NCBI RefSeq assembly: GCF_035609205.1
Contig: NZ_CP141184.1
Location: forward strand, 1,764,501-1,828,500
Source of the DNA: Hymenobacter sp. GOD-10R
GTDB lineage: Bacteria; Bacteroidota; Bacteroidia; Cytophagales; Hymenobacteraceae
Direction: 5' to 3'
Length of the DNA stretch: 64,000 nucleotides
Shown here: piece after piece, positions 25,212 through 34,493 of the stretch
Layout: the number at the start of each line of letters is the position of its first letter
Position numbering within the stretch: position 1 is the stretch's first letter
The notes under the pieces: model-generated
What the model saw: the letters and a program-made list of their open reading frames with translations, nothing else
Databases searched by the model: none
What the model was told of the DNA's origin: nothing
Position numbers and translations under genes: made by a program

Positions 25212-25314
25212 TGTAGAGACACATACTTGTGTCTCAATCGTTGCTGATGGTGTTTACCTAGGGATGTTCAAGGCCGGGTCGTTCAATGACGAGACACAAG
25301 TATGTGTCTCTACA
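25212..25314. repeat. Inverted repeat, family D copy 1
   Basis: Perfect 24-bp arms begin TGTAGAGACACATACTTGTG. The spacer has TCGTTGCTGATGGTGTTTAC and GTCGTTCAATGACGAG, as in the other D copies (4098, 51206, 56851). It lies between the PRISE and pirin genes, which are both on the minus strand. Confidence 0.92.
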
Positions 25315-25328
25315 CCGGGCAACGTCGC

Positions 25329-26222
25329 TTAATGCTCGTGTTCGTCGTCTTCGAACTTGCCCATGCTACCGTTTTCGAAGTCGGCCATGGCTTGGATTAG
25401 CTCCTTATTGGTGTTCATCACGAAAGGGCCGTAGGTAGCCAGGGGCTCCTCGATGGGCTCGCCAGCTAGCACCAGCAGGATGCTGTCTTCGGCGCAAGTG
25501 ACGGAGATATCCGACGAATCCCAGCCAAACACCACGAGCTGCTTGGTTTTTGCCGGACGGTCGCCATTGAACGTCACATCACCCTTCACCACGTAGATAC
25601 CCACATTGTAGTCGGCGGGCAGGTGCAACGTGGCGTCGGCACCTTTGGCCAGGTGCACGTCCAGCATGATCATAGGGGAGAAGGTCTCGGCGGGACCGTG
25701 GGTGCCTTCGTAGTCGCCAGCGATGATGCGGATCGTACCTAGGCCGTCGGGCGTTTCGAGGCTGGGAATGCTAGTGGCAGGCAGCTCCTGGTAGCGCGGC
25801 GTAGCCATTTTGTCTTTCTTCGGCACATTCACCCAGAGCTGGGCTAACTCCAACGTGCCGCCTTCTTTGGCAAACTCCCGCTCGTGCCGTTCTTCGTGCA
25901 AAAGGCCCGAGCCGGCCGTCATCCACTGCACATCACCGGGTCCGATTTTGCCGCTGTAGCCGGCCGTGTCGCGGTGGGCTAGGTAGCCTTGGTACACGAC
26001 GGTCACAGTTTCGAAGCCGCGGTGCGGGTGGGGCGGCGTACCCAGAGGCGCATCGGTGGGCGCTACTTCCATCGGGCCGGTGTGGTCGATGAGTAGGAAA
26101 GGGCTGAGCTGCCGGATACGTGGCCCCGGCATGGGACTGGTCACGTCGAACCCGTCGCCGACGAACTTCTTGTTGCCGTCGATAACCTGAAAGATCCGAC
26201 GAGGTGTGGTGGCAGTTTCCAT
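25329..26222 (-). CDS. Pirin family protein
   Basis: The ATG at 26222 gives 297 residues with the two-cupin pirin fold. Metal ligands His65 and His67 (PPHPHRGFETVTVVYQG) and His109 and Glu111 (MTAGSGLLHEER) match those of human pirin and YhaK-like quercetinases. The C-terminal cupin has the FNGDRP and LVLAGEPIEEP phrases. Pirins bind Fe(II) or another metal. Some are quercetin 2,3-dioxygenases and others act as redox-sensitive regulators, so the role here is open. The tail is acidic and His-rich (EDDEHEH). It is flanked by repeats D and G. Confidence 0.92.
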   Translation of the reverse strand: METATTPRRIFQVIDGNKKFVGDGFDVTSPMPGPRIRQLSPFLLIDHTGPMEVAPTDAPLGTPPHPHRGFETVTVVYQGYLAHRDTAGYSGKIGPGDVQWMTAGSGLLHEERHEREFAKEGGTLELAQLWVNVPKKDKMATPRYQELPATSIPSLETPDGLGTIRIIAGDYEGTHGPAETFSPMIMLDVHLAKGADATLHLPADYNVGIYVVKGDVTFNGDRPAKTKQLVVFGWDSSDISVTCAEDSILLVLAGEPIEEPLATYGPFVMNTNKELIQAMADFENGSMGKFEDDEHEH

Positions 26223-26268
26223 AAGGGGAAAGTTTGGGGGAAGGTGTTTGTAAGAAGGTCTGCTCAAG

Positions 26269-26348
26269 TTGTCATCCCGAGCTGCGCGAGGGACTGAGTT
26301 AGATACCTAGGTACCTAACTCAGTTCCCCGCGCAGCTCGGGATGACAA
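26269..26348. repeat. Long hairpin, family G
   Basis: Arms of about 35 bp (TTGTCATCCCGAGCTGCGCG...) with about one mismatch enclose the palindrome TACCTAGGTA. It lies between two minus-strand genes, pirin and the HSL-type hydrolase. Only one copy was seen in the window. Confidence 0.9.
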
Positions 26349-26377
26349 AGAGGCGCTTATACATTAACCGATAATGG

Positions 26378-27427
26378 CTAATCCAGTTCTTCCGTGAGGT
26401 TGAACGGCAATGGCTCGTGTTGCACGTGAAAAGCCTCTTTCAGCGCCCCGCGCATCAGGTTCCAAGCTTGCTCAGCGGCTTCTTTTGGGCCGTTGTGAGT
26501 GAAAGCGTGGTCTACACCCTGAAACTCCCGGTGCGTGACGGGTACATCGAACTGCCGCAGCTTCTCGGCATATGCATTGCCATCCTCGCGGAGCAAGTCG
26601 TACTCAGCCGTGATGATGAGAGCGGGAGCTAGGCCCGTCAGGTCGTCGGCTAGCAAGGGCGAGGCTAGTGGGTTCGTCCAGTCGGTGGGGCATGGGGCGT
26701 AGACGTGTTTGAAAAAAGCGGTTAGCTCTACGGAAAGTACCTGCTTGCGCCGGGAAAGCACGTGCTTATGGCGAGTACGCTCGGCAATATTGAGCGACGG
26801 ATAATCCAGGATTTGCAGGGCCAGCGGAAACTCCTGCCGCTCCTTCACCAGCAACGCCAAGGCCGCCGCAATGCTGCCGCCCGCGCTGTGGCCGCCAATG
26901 GCGAGGCGGCTGGCATCGTAGCCTAGGTTAGCTGCTTGGTCATACAGCCATTTTACCACCTCATAGCTTTGCAGCACCGGCGCCGGGAACGGGTGCTCCG
27001 GGGCCAATGCATAGTCGACGTTCACTACTAGGCATTGCGCGTGATGGGCTAGGTAGCGGCACAGCGGGTCATCTTGCTGCGGGTAGCCGAGCATAAAGCC
27101 GCCCCCATGGAAATTCACATAGACTGGCAGAGGACCATTGAGTACGGCATTGGGCCAGTAAAAAGTAACCTTGGCGGGCCCGTAAGTCGTGGGTACTACT
27201 CGTTCCTCTATGGCGCGCATCTCTACTTCCGGCAGCCCTAGCTGTTTGGTTTTGAGGCGCATTCCTTTGATGAACTGGCGCAACAGCGCTAACCGAATAC
27301 GGCCCGCCGTGGTGATGGTAGCACACTTATCAGCTTGAATTCGAAACGGTTTACTGCGGAAGGCCCACGTAAGTATGCCTGCGCCCAGGGCGGGCGCGAG
27401 GAGCAGGGCAGCGGTTTTCTTTTGCAT
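26378..27427 (-). CDS. Alpha/beta hydrolase of the hormone-sensitive-lipase type
   Basis: The 349-residue protein has the HSL oxyanion motif VNFHGGGFMLG (about 105-114), the nucleophile elbow IGGHSAGG with Ser181, acid Asp277 in AEYDLLREDG and His307 in GVDHAF. An N-terminal hydrophobic stretch (about 6-22) suggests a membrane anchor or signal. It would hydrolyse short-chain carboxylic esters. The position downstream of repeat C and upstream of repeat G suggests a monocistronic unit. Confidence 0.9.
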   Translation of the reverse strand: MQKKTAALLLAPALGAGILTWAFRSKPFRIQADKCATITTAGRIRLALLRQFIKGMRLKTKQLGLPEVEMRAIEERVVPTTYGPAKVTFYWPNAVLNGPLPVYVNFHGGGFMLGYPQQDDPLCRYLAHHAQCLVVNVDYALAPEHPFPAPVLQSYEVVKWLYDQAANLGYDASRLAIGGHSAGGSIAAALALLVKERQEFPLALQILDYPSLNIAERTRHKHVLSRRKQVLSVELTAFFKHVYAPCPTDWTNPLASPLLADDLTGLAPALIITAEYDLLREDGNAYAEKLRQFDVPVTHREFQGVDHAFTHNGPKEAAEQAWNLMRGALKEAFHVQHEPLPFNLTEELD

Positions 27428-27561
27428 AATCGGTTATGATGGCGCTGTTAAGAGCAGCGGGAAAGCTAGGTCGTTGGCGAGAGGCGTTTGAGCTGCTTTC
27501 ATACGGAAGGCGGGACAAAAAGGAAGAAGCCTTTCCTCGTTCATTCATAATTGGGAAAGAG

Positions 27562-27707
27562 GCTAGTTCTAAGCTCCTTTCCTTTTTTAAGGAGGGGTTG
27601 GGGGTGGTTCCTTGTCGTTGAACGATACTAGTTTTAGGTTTCTAGCTCTAGTCTGACCACCCCCAACCCCTCCTCAAAAAAGGAGGGGAGCTTTTTAGCT
27701 CTAGCTT
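27562..27707. repeat. Inverted repeat, family C copy 2
   Basis: Arms contain CTTTTTTAAGGAGGGGTTGG and GGTGGT with complements. The spacer has TCGTTGAACGA at 27615-27625. It occupies the divergent gap 27428-27842 upstream of the TonB receptor, beside the promoter at 27763. Confidence 0.88.
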
Positions 27708-27762
27708 CTCTGGAAGTGGAAGCGCCCTACAGTTCGTCGGCGAAAGCCGCACCACATCCGCC

Positions 27763-27819
27763 TGATCCGACGCTTCGGTAACCTTTAGTTTCTGACGCCC
27801 CGGCTGGCGGCCACTTTTG
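27763..27819 (+). promoter_or_regulatory. Bacteroidetes promoter with shared upstream element
   Basis: TGATCCGACGCTTCGGTAAC (27763-27782) is followed by TTTC (27789-27792), a 19-bp spacer and CACTTTTG (27812-27819). This is close to the Bacteroidetes consensus TTTG-N19-TANNTTTG. The same 20-mer and the same spacing recur at 34395-34451. It predicts a short leader of about 17 nt before the ATG at 27843. The shared 20-mer is a candidate activator or repressor site. Confidence 0.7.
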
Positions 27820-27842
27820 GGTCATTCAAACGCCCCAAAGCC

Positions 27843-30050
27843 ATGAAACGACTGCTACTTGCGCTGCTGCTCCTGCTAATTGCCACCTGCCACCTTGCCG
27901 CCCAAACCTCAACGACTACACTCAGCGGCACCATCCGCGACGCGGCTGGCCAACCTCTGCCCGGTGTGAACGTGTTTCTCAAAACCACCTTCGACGGCGC
28001 TAGCACTGATACGCTCGGGCACTTTCGTTTCACCACTACCCAGACCGGCACGCTACCGCTGTTCGTGTCGCTGCTGGGCTACGAGCCCCAGGAGCAGCCC
28101 GTCGCCCTAGATGGCACCAGCAAGAGCTTCGCGCTCCTGCTCAAGCCCGTGCGCAATCAGCTAGGATCGGTCGTTATTACCGCCGGTGCCTTCGAGGCCA
28201 GCGACGAGAAGCGCAGCACCGTGCTCACTACCCGCGATGTGCAAACCACTGCCGGCGCCCTAGCCGACATCAGCGGAGCCTTGAACACGCTACCGGGCAC
28301 CTCGCGGGTGGGAGAAGAAGGCAAGCTGTTTGTGCGCGGTGGTGCCGCCGGCGAAACCAAGCAGTACCTCGACGGCCTGCCCCTGCAAACTCCCTACAAC
28401 GCCAGCGTGAGCGGGGTGCCTTCCCGCGGCCGGTTTTCGCCCAACCTCTTCAAGGGCACGGTGTTCAGCACCGGCGGCTACTCGGCCGAGTACGGGCAGG
28501 CACTGTCGGCGGTGGTAGGATTAAACTCCTACGACCTAGCTCCGGAAACGCAAACGGGGCTCTCGCTTTTGTCGGTGGGGCTGAGCGTATCGCACCAACA
28601 GCGCTTCGAGCGGTCGTCGGTGGCCGTCACGGGCGACTACACCAATCTGCAACCCTACTACGGCTTGGTGCCCCAGCGCTGGGGTTGGATGAAAGCACCA
28701 CAGAGCATGGGTGGCTCGCTGGCCTTGCGCCAACGCACCGGCGAAGCTGGCATGGTGAAAGTGTACGGCACCTTCACCCAATCGCAGTTTGCGCTGCGGC
28801 AGCCTGATCCAATGTTTGAGGGCGGTCGGCCAATTGCGCTGCAAAACAGCAACCAGTACGTGAATGCCACCTTCCGCAGTCCACTCACGCGGGGCTGGAG
28901 CGTGCAAACCGGCGTGGCTGGCACCCGCGACGAGCAAACCGTGCGCCCCGATGTGCAATATCTGCACGAGCTGGAGCAGTCGGTGGTAGGCCGGGTGGTG
29001 CTCACCAACGACTCGGCCAGCGCCGCCTTCAACCTGAAGCTAGGTGCCGAAGGCTTGGCCCAGCGCTACCAGCAGCAATACCGTAAGTACAGCGACGCCA
29101 ACACCATACACCTAGGTTTTGAGGAGCAGCGTGTTACCACCTTTGCCGAGTCAGATGTGGCCTTCACCAACCAGCTCGTGGCCCGCGTGGGTGGCCGGGC
29201 AGAATACTCGCGGGTGCTAGGCCGTTGGAATGCGGCACCCCGTGTAGCCTTGGCGTATCAACTCAAGGAAGGAAGTCAGCTTTCCGCCGCCTACGGGTAC
29301 TTTTACCAGACGCCCGCCAACGATCTGCTGCGCATTGGACAGTACAACTCGACCCTGCGCTTTGAGCGCGCCACGCACTACCTACTTACCTATCAGCGCA
29401 CCCAAAATAGCCGCACGCTGCGCCTGGAAGCCTACTACAAAGACTACGCGCACCTGCTCCGCTATGACTCCACAGCGGCCCACCTGTATAATCCGGCCTT
29501 TTACCAAAGCACCGGCCACGGCTACGCCCGCGGGCTAGACATCTTCTGGCGCGACCAGAAAACGGTCAAGAACCTAGATTACTGGGTGAGCTACGGCCTA
29601 GTAGATACGCGCCGGCAGCAGCGCCTCGACCCCGTGCTGGCGGTTCCTACCTTCGCCTCGCGCCATAACCTATCAGTAGTGGGTAAGTACTGGATACAAA
29701 AGCTGCACACGCAGCTAGGTGCCACCTACAGCTACGGCTCGCCCCGCGCTTACTACAACCCCAATGAGGCGGGCTACAACCAAGGGCGTACCCCTAGCTT
29801 TCAGGACTTGAGTCTCAACCTGAGCTACGTAACAACGATCTGGAAAAACTTCACCGTAGTGCATGTGTCTTGTTCCAACGTATTGGGCCGCAACAACATT
29901 TACGGATACCGCTACGCTAATACGCCCAACGCCAACGGCCTTTACGACGGCGTTGCAGTTACACCCGCCGCCCCACGCATGATCTTCGCCGGCCTCCTGA
30001 TTTCGATCAACAAGAAGCGCCCTGCCGATACCGAAACCGCACCCGAATAG
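27843..30050 (+). CDS. TonB-dependent outer-membrane receptor
   Basis: The 735-residue protein has a signal peptide (MKRLLLALLLLLIATCHLAA), then a CarboxypepD_reg-like domain (LSGTIRDAAGQPLPGVNVFL, about residues 26-105). A plug domain follows with LFVRGGAAGETKQYLDGLPL, and then a 22-strand-type barrel ending in a C-terminal extension KKRPADTETAPE. It lacks the SusC DEVVVVGYG signature and has no SusD partner, so it is more likely a siderophore, metal or small-molecule receptor than a glycan importer. It has its own promoter and terminator and is monocistronic. Confidence 0.9.
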   Translation: MKRLLLALLLLLIATCHLAAQTSTTTLSGTIRDAAGQPLPGVNVFLKTTFDGASTDTLGHFRFTTTQTGTLPLFVSLLGYEPQEQPVALDGTSKSFALLLKPVRNQLGSVVITAGAFEASDEKRSTVLTTRDVQTTAGALADISGALNTLPGTSRVGEEGKLFVRGGAAGETKQYLDGLPLQTPYNASVSGVPSRGRFSPNLFKGTVFSTGGYSAEYGQALSAVVGLNSYDLAPETQTGLSLLSVGLSVSHQQRFERSSVAVTGDYTNLQPYYGLVPQRWGWMKAPQSMGGSLALRQRTGEAGMVKVYGTFTQSQFALRQPDPMFEGGRPIALQNSNQYVNATFRSPLTRGWSVQTGVAGTRDEQTVRPDVQYLHELEQSVVGRVVLTNDSASAAFNLKLGAEGLAQRYQQQYRKYSDANTIHLGFEEQRVTTFAESDVAFTNQLVARVGGRAEYSRVLGRWNAAPRVALAYQLKEGSQLSAAYGYFYQTPANDLLRIGQYNSTLRFERATHYLLTYQRTQNSRTLRLEAYYKDYAHLLRYDSTAAHLYNPAFYQSTGHGYARGLDIFWRDQKTVKNLDYWVSYGLVDTRRQQRLDPVLAVPTFASRHNLSVVGKYWIQKLHTQLGATYSYGSPRAYYNPNEAGYNQGRTPSFQDLSLNLSYVTTIWKNFTVVHVSCSNVLGRNNIYGYRYANTPNANGLYDGVAVTPAAPRMIFAGLLISINKKRPADTETAPE

Positions 30051-30189
30051 CGGGGAAGTGGTTTTGGGCTGGTTCTAAAGTGAACAGTTGTGAATAAATT
30101 TTTGGCAAACCAGACGAACACAACCGGTGGCGCCAGTCGCCACGATAAGAACAGGAGCGAGGGCTGCCCCTAGCTTTTTGGTTGTTCAA

Positions 30190-30219
30190 AGCCTCGGCTA
30201 AGTAGCCGAGGCTCTTTTT
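30190..30219 (+). terminator. Rho-independent terminator after the TonB receptor
   Basis: AGCCTCGGCTA and TAGCCGAGGCT form an 11-bp stem followed by CTTTTTATT. It lies 140 bp after the receptor stop. The remainder of the gap to 30620 shows no gene apart from the inverted repeat at 30387. Confidence 0.9.
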
Positions 30220-30386
30220 ATTAGCGCTGCCCTAGCCGCAATTGCACAAAACACCGATGTTGAAATCGAAGCGCAGGAGCAACTGCTAATCTGTTGCTCG
30301 TCGCATAGACACTACGCCAGGATACGTGCAGTTTGAAATATATTTTTAGGATATAAGCAAACTTTTTTTGCATAAAAACGATAATA

Positions 30387-30417
30387 GACTTAGAAGTCTT
30401 AGTAGAACTTCTAAGTC
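30387..30417. repeat. Perfect 11-bp inverted repeat in an AT-rich gap
   Basis: GACTTAGAAGT and ACTTCTAAGTC are separated by 9 bp. It lies about 205 bp before the glycosyltransferase start, next to an AT-rich stretch. It could be an operator for that gene. Confidence 0.6.
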
Positions 30418-30620
30418 CAACTGAGTCAGTTTCCGCACCCCCCATTGCCTACTCCCATCCATTACCGCTTGTGTTTACCACAAGTAGCTGACCTAGGGCT
30501 CCTTCTGTGCATCAATCACCGGCGGTACCGCCTAGAATACCTGTGCGCCCGAAGGAAGCCGGAGATTACCTACAGCCACCTAAAACTACGTGGGCCCGTC
30601 CGGGGCTCGCACACCGCATC

Positions 30621-31931
30621 ATGAAAATTCTCTTATCGGCTTACGCCTGTAATCCGGGGCTCGGGAGTGAGGAGGGCAATGGATTCAACTGGCTTTGGGA
30701 AACGGCTTCGCTAGGGCACGAAGTGTGGTGCCTGACTACGCCGCGGGGCAAAGAGAACCTAGAGAAAACCCTGGCTGCGCGCGCTGCGGAGCCCGCGGCG
30801 GCGCGTATCCACCCCGTTTACATCACGGTGCCGAAGTCCATTGATTATATGTACCGCTGGCAGTTTGGGGTGTACCTGCACTACATTGCGTGGCAGTACT
30901 ACGCGTGGCGTGAGGCCAAGCGCCTCGACCAAAAGGTCGACTTCGATTTAGTACACCACGTTACCTACAATAGTCTGCAAATGGCCTCCTGGCTTTGGCG
31001 GCTTAAGAAACCGCTGCTGCTTGGCCCGCTAGGTGGCGGCATGCAGGCCCCGGCTTCCTTGCGCCGCTACCTGCCCGATTGGTTTAAGACCGAAACCATG
31101 CGCAACATCGTCGCGTGGCTGCTCACCACTTTTGACCCTAACGTGCGGCAGTCGTTGCGCCACGCAGCCCTAGTGCTGGCTGCCAACCGCGACACGGCCG
31201 AGCTGGCAAAGCGCCTCGGTGCTCGCAAAGTAGAGCTAGCGATGAGCGCCGGGCAACCCCTGAGCCTATACACACCCGCCTATGTGCCGCGACCGGCGTT
31301 GGAAAGCCGGGAACTACGCATCATGTGGCTGGCGCGCGTGTATCCGCGCAAAGGCCTGCACCTCGTGTTGGAAGCCTTGGGCAAAGTTGACCAACGGGTG
31401 AAGTTTCACCTCGACATCCTAGGCGACGGACCCGTGGGGCATTTAGTGCCCGGCTGGATTGCCGAGGCTGGCCTGCAAGACCGCGTGACGTGGCACGGCA
31501 AGGTGCCCTACGACACGATTCGGGAGCAGTACCTGAACCACGACTTGTTCATGCTCTGCACGTTGCGCGACACCTACGCGGTGCAGTTTACGGAGGCCAT
31601 GGCCCTGGGCTGCCCGATTCTTACGCTCGATCTGCATGCCAACACGGACTTTGTGCCCGACACAGCCGGCATCAAAGTGCCCGTTTCAACACCTGAAGAA
31701 ACGAGTGCGGCCCTGGCTCGCGCCGTTGAGCACCTCTACGATAACCCCGCCGAGCTAGAGCGTCTAGGTCGGGGTGGTTTTGCGTATGCGGCCCAGCAAT
31801 CTTGGCCTGCGCTGGTATCACGCCTGCTGCACCGCGCGGCTTTGGCCTCGCACGAGCTAGCCGGCTTGGCCCCAGAGCCTACCATACCGCGCCTAGGCTT
31901 AGGCGGAAAACCTGCATTTAGCGCTGAGTAA
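30621..31931 (+). CDS. GT4-type glycosyltransferase
   Basis: The ATG at 30621 gives 436 residues and is preferred over upstream codons because MKILLSAYACNPGLGSEEG is the family start. The C-terminal GT-B domain has IMWLARVYPRKGLHLVLEAL, LDILGDGP, and the nucleotide-sugar region LFMLCTLRDTYAVQFTEAMA followed by LGCPILTLD. It transfers sugars to lipid or polysaccharide acceptors at the cytoplasmic face. Neighbours are not polysaccharide genes, so the product is not known. Confidence 0.88.
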   Translation: MKILLSAYACNPGLGSEEGNGFNWLWETASLGHEVWCLTTPRGKENLEKTLAARAAEPAAARIHPVYITVPKSIDYMYRWQFGVYLHYIAWQYYAWREAKRLDQKVDFDLVHHVTYNSLQMASWLWRLKKPLLLGPLGGGMQAPASLRRYLPDWFKTETMRNIVAWLLTTFDPNVRQSLRHAALVLAANRDTAELAKRLGARKVELAMSAGQPLSLYTPAYVPRPALESRELRIMWLARVYPRKGLHLVLEALGKVDQRVKFHLDILGDGPVGHLVPGWIAEAGLQDRVTWHGKVPYDTIREQYLNHDLFMLCTLRDTYAVQFTEAMALGCPILTLDLHANTDFVPDTAGIKVPVSTPEETSAALARAVEHLYDNPAELERLGRGGFAYAAQQSWPALVSRLLHRAALASHELAGLAPEPTIPRLGLGGKPAFSAE

Positions 31932-32131
31932 ATAAGTGACCTCTTAGGGAAAACAGAACATTAAGGCTTTGTAAGGAGCCGTATGGGCTGATTTGGTGCG
32001 CCTCATATAATCGCTCGTCAGAAAGGCCAGTCTGGATCAACGCGTTGCAGGCTCCACCCTTGCGGGACCCGCAACGTGTTAGCGGCACAAATATGTTGGG
32101 TGGTCACCTTAAGCATTACACGAAGTGCATG

Positions 32132-33013
32132 CTATTTTAATCTATCGCCAAATATAAAATGCAATGCATCATATTCTGTAATAAATGGAACCGACATATG
32201 GCTATCGTCTTTATAATACTTCCCCTGGTACTTCAATCCATTCTGCTTATTGTTTTCAAAATAGCTTTGCAATTTTAGTGCATTCCGCATGTGTATTGTA
32301 TCATCTGTAGTATCAGCCAATACTTTGTCTATATCCATACTTTTATCTGCCGTGTTTGCAATACCTAGGTAGAGTGCTGTTCCTTGGAAATTTCTTTTTT
32401 CTAACGCCAGTTTTGTTTCTTTTAATAGGGTTTGGTTATCCCACCACATACTCGGATCAATACAGACATAGGAATTAAATAGATTGGTATGATGCACGAA
32501 AATTTGCATCGCGGTAAGTCCTCCTAGCGAGTGGCCAATCAGTATTTTGTACGGTTGTGTCGGGTAGTGCTGGTCAATGTAGGGCATCAATTCCTTTTCG
32601 ATAAAAGAAATAAATGGTTTGCCCCCGCCAGTCGTTTTGCTGGACCCAGGAGCCCAAAAAGGAGGATCCGCGACATACGTGGGAGTTAAATCTTTTCTTC
32701 TATCCGGGTGAAGAATACCCACCACGATCATTTCCGGGCAAAGCGTATTGTAATTGGTGCTGAGGTATTGAATCATACTAGTCGCGGCGGCAAACTGGGC
32801 ATCGGCATCAAATAGATAAACTACTGGATACCGTTTTTTTGCAGCCCCCTTGCCAGAAGCACCAGTGGGTAAATGGATATAGAATTTTCTATTTTCTTTT
32901 AATATGTTGGACTGAATACTGTGTGTTTTACCAAGGACCGTTTGGTTGCCTGGTTGCGCAGCACAGTGGAAGAATAAAAAAACACATGAAAGGAAAAGAA
33001 TAAACTGTTTCAT
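32132..33013 (-). CDS. Secreted esterase, alpha/beta hydrolase of the esterase-D/IroE type
   Basis: The 293-residue protein has a lipoprotein-like or cleavable signal (FLFFHCAAQ). The hydrolase core includes YPVVYLFDADAQFAAATSMI, the nucleophile elbow KILIGHSLGGLTAMQIF and a late DDSHMSVPFITEYDAL that supplies the His. It resembles putative esterases that cleave siderophores or acyl esters. Base composition is clearly more AT-rich than the neighbours and CTAG is sparse within it, which suggests recent acquisition. It has no operon partner. Confidence 0.82.
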   Translation of the reverse strand: MKQFILFLSCVFLFFHCAAQPGNQTVLGKTHSIQSNILKENRKFYIHLPTGASGKGAAKKRYPVVYLFDADAQFAAATSMIQYLSTNYNTLCPEMIVVGILHPDRRKDLTPTYVADPPFWAPGSSKTTGGGKPFISFIEKELMPYIDQHYPTQPYKILIGHSLGGLTAMQIFVHHTNLFNSYVCIDPSMWWDNQTLLKETKLALEKRNFQGTALYLGIANTADKSMDIDKVLADTTDDTIHMRNALKLQSYFENNKQNGLKYQGKYYKDDSHMSVPFITEYDALHFIFGDRLK

Positions 33014-33165
33014 GTGCTTATCTGCTTATCAATGGCGTACAACATATACATTGCTGCTACTCCTTACTGCGACACTACCTCCTTGGCACACAAGATAGGA
33101 GCGTAAAGCATACGAATAGCTGCCTACTTTACGCTACTTAGCGTCTGCACTCCTACTGCGATAGA

Positions 33166-33219
33166 AGGTGCTACCAGCACCAGCCCATACAGACTTGGGA
33201 GCTGGTGTTGGTAGCGCCT
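33166..33219. repeat. Hairpin between esterase and SDR genes
   Basis: GGTGCTACCAGCACCAGCCC and GGGAGCTGGTGTTGGTAGCG pair with few mismatches around a loop of about 12 nt. It lies 33 bp beyond the stop of the SDR at 33252 on the minus strand, so it can serve as that gene's terminator. A second partial repeat, GCGTAAAG/CTTTACGC-like, lies at 33100-33135. Confidence 0.65.
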
Positions 33220-33251
33220 TATGACTAGTGGCTTCGCTTATTCACATGCTC

Positions 33252-34268
33252 CTAGGTTAGCTTCGCTTCCTCACTAGCTGGCGCCTTAGTGCGTTGTTGC
33301 CAGGCCACTAGGCCCACTGCCAGACCAGCCGCTAGCGCGGCACCTAGCCACTGGCCATTGCGCGGCTTAGTGGGCTTGGCCCAACCACCCGAAATGCCCG
33401 TGCCGTGCGGGGCGGGCTGCGGCGTGAAGAGGCTGCCTTCTGACACTGGAGCAGGGTCAGCTTGCTGAAAATACGTGTCGAACAACCGGCGGCTGAGTCT
33501 GCCCACCGGACCCGGCGCCAGCGCGTACGACCAGCGCATAACATAAGCCGGCCAGCCGACCATCGTTGTGGGGCGTGGGTGCCGGGCTACGGCTAGTAAG
33601 GTGTCGGCGACTTTCTGGGCTGGGAACACTGGCGGCGCGGGTTTGATGAGCCGCCCCACGTAGTTGGCCCCGTGCTGAAAGCCGGGCGTGTCGATGTAGG
33701 AGGGATACACGTCGCAGACGTGGATGTGGGGCTCGGTGCTGAGCTCGGCGCGTAGTGTGTCCATTAGCCCGCGAAGCCCATATTTGCTAGCTGTGTAGGA
33801 GGCCGTGTAAGGCTCTGGGAGCCAAGCGCCCAATGACACCACGTTGAGCAGCATGCCCTCGCCCTGGCGCCGAAAGTAAGGCAGCACGGCGTGGGCGCCG
33901 TAGAGGTAGCCAAACAGGTTCAGGTGCAGAACTTGCTCGTGGGCGGCCAGCGGAACCTCTTCGAAGCGCCCGACGGCGCCGCTGCCGGCATTGTTGATCC
34001 AAACATCGATGCGGCCGGCACCAAACTCGTGCGCGGCTTCGGCGAGGTGGCGTACGGCTTCCGCATCAGTGGTGTCAGTAGGCACGGTGAGGACGCGGGC
34101 CCCAAAACGCTCGCATTCGGCGGCTACCTCGGCCAGCACCTCGGCCCGGCGGGCAGCCAGCACCAGCGTGGCACCTTCGCGGGCAAAGGTGAGGGCTGTT
34201 GCGCGACCGATGCCGCTGCTGGCCCCAGTAATCACAACGACGGCACCTTGTAAGGAATTCGTTTTCAT
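33252..34268 (-). CDS. Tail-anchored SDR oxidoreductase
   Basis: The 338-residue protein has a full classical SDR domain: TGASSGIG, INNAG, then Ser145, Tyr158 and Lys162 in VSLGAWLPEPYTASYTASKY. It continues past residue 260 with a linker and a C-terminal hydrophobic helix (GAALAAGLAVGLVAWQQR) followed by a charged end. This suggests a membrane-anchored enzyme with the SDR domain in the cytoplasm. The combination is known in a subset of bacterial SDRs. The substrate is unknown. It is divergent from the gene at 34494. Confidence 0.85.
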   Translation of the reverse strand: MKTNSLQGAVVVITGASSGIGRATALTFAREGATLVLAARRAEVLAEVAAECERFGARVLTVPTDTTDAEAVRHLAEAAHEFGAGRIDVWINNAGSGAVGRFEEVPLAAHEQVLHLNLFGYLYGAHAVLPYFRRQGEGMLLNVVSLGAWLPEPYTASYTASKYGLRGLMDTLRAELSTEPHIHVCDVYPSYIDTPGFQHGANYVGRLIKPAPPVFPAQKVADTLLAVARHPRPTTMVGWPAYVMRWSYALAPGPVGRLSRRLFDTYFQQADPAPVSEGSLFTPQPAPHGTGISGGWAKPTKPRNGQWLGAALAAGLAVGLVAWQQRTKAPASEEAKLT

Positions 34269-34394
34269 AGCAACAAGCAGGTTAGAACGTGAGCTTCGTT
34301 TAACGCTAGGTTGTTGGTGAGGTTAGGCAAGGCAGACGCTGTGTGCGGATCCTGCTGCGAAGTACTGAGCGCGGAAATCAACACTTCATCGGCT

Positions 34395-34451
34395 TGATCC
34401 GACGCTTCGGTAACTCAAAATTTCAGCGCGCGGCGGCAGGCTGCACCTTTG
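34395..34451 (+). promoter_or_regulatory. Bacteroidetes promoter with shared upstream element
   Basis: TGATCCGACGCTTCGGTAAC (34395-34414), TTTC (34421-34424), a 19-bp spacer and CACCTTTG (34444-34451) repeat the module at 27763-27819 with identical spacing. Downstream, TCAAACGCC is also shared at the same distance. It drives the small secreted-protein gene that starts at 34494. Confidence 0.7.
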
Positions 34452-34493
34452 ACTCAATCAAACGCCACTAACACACTAACCCTGTTAAACGCC

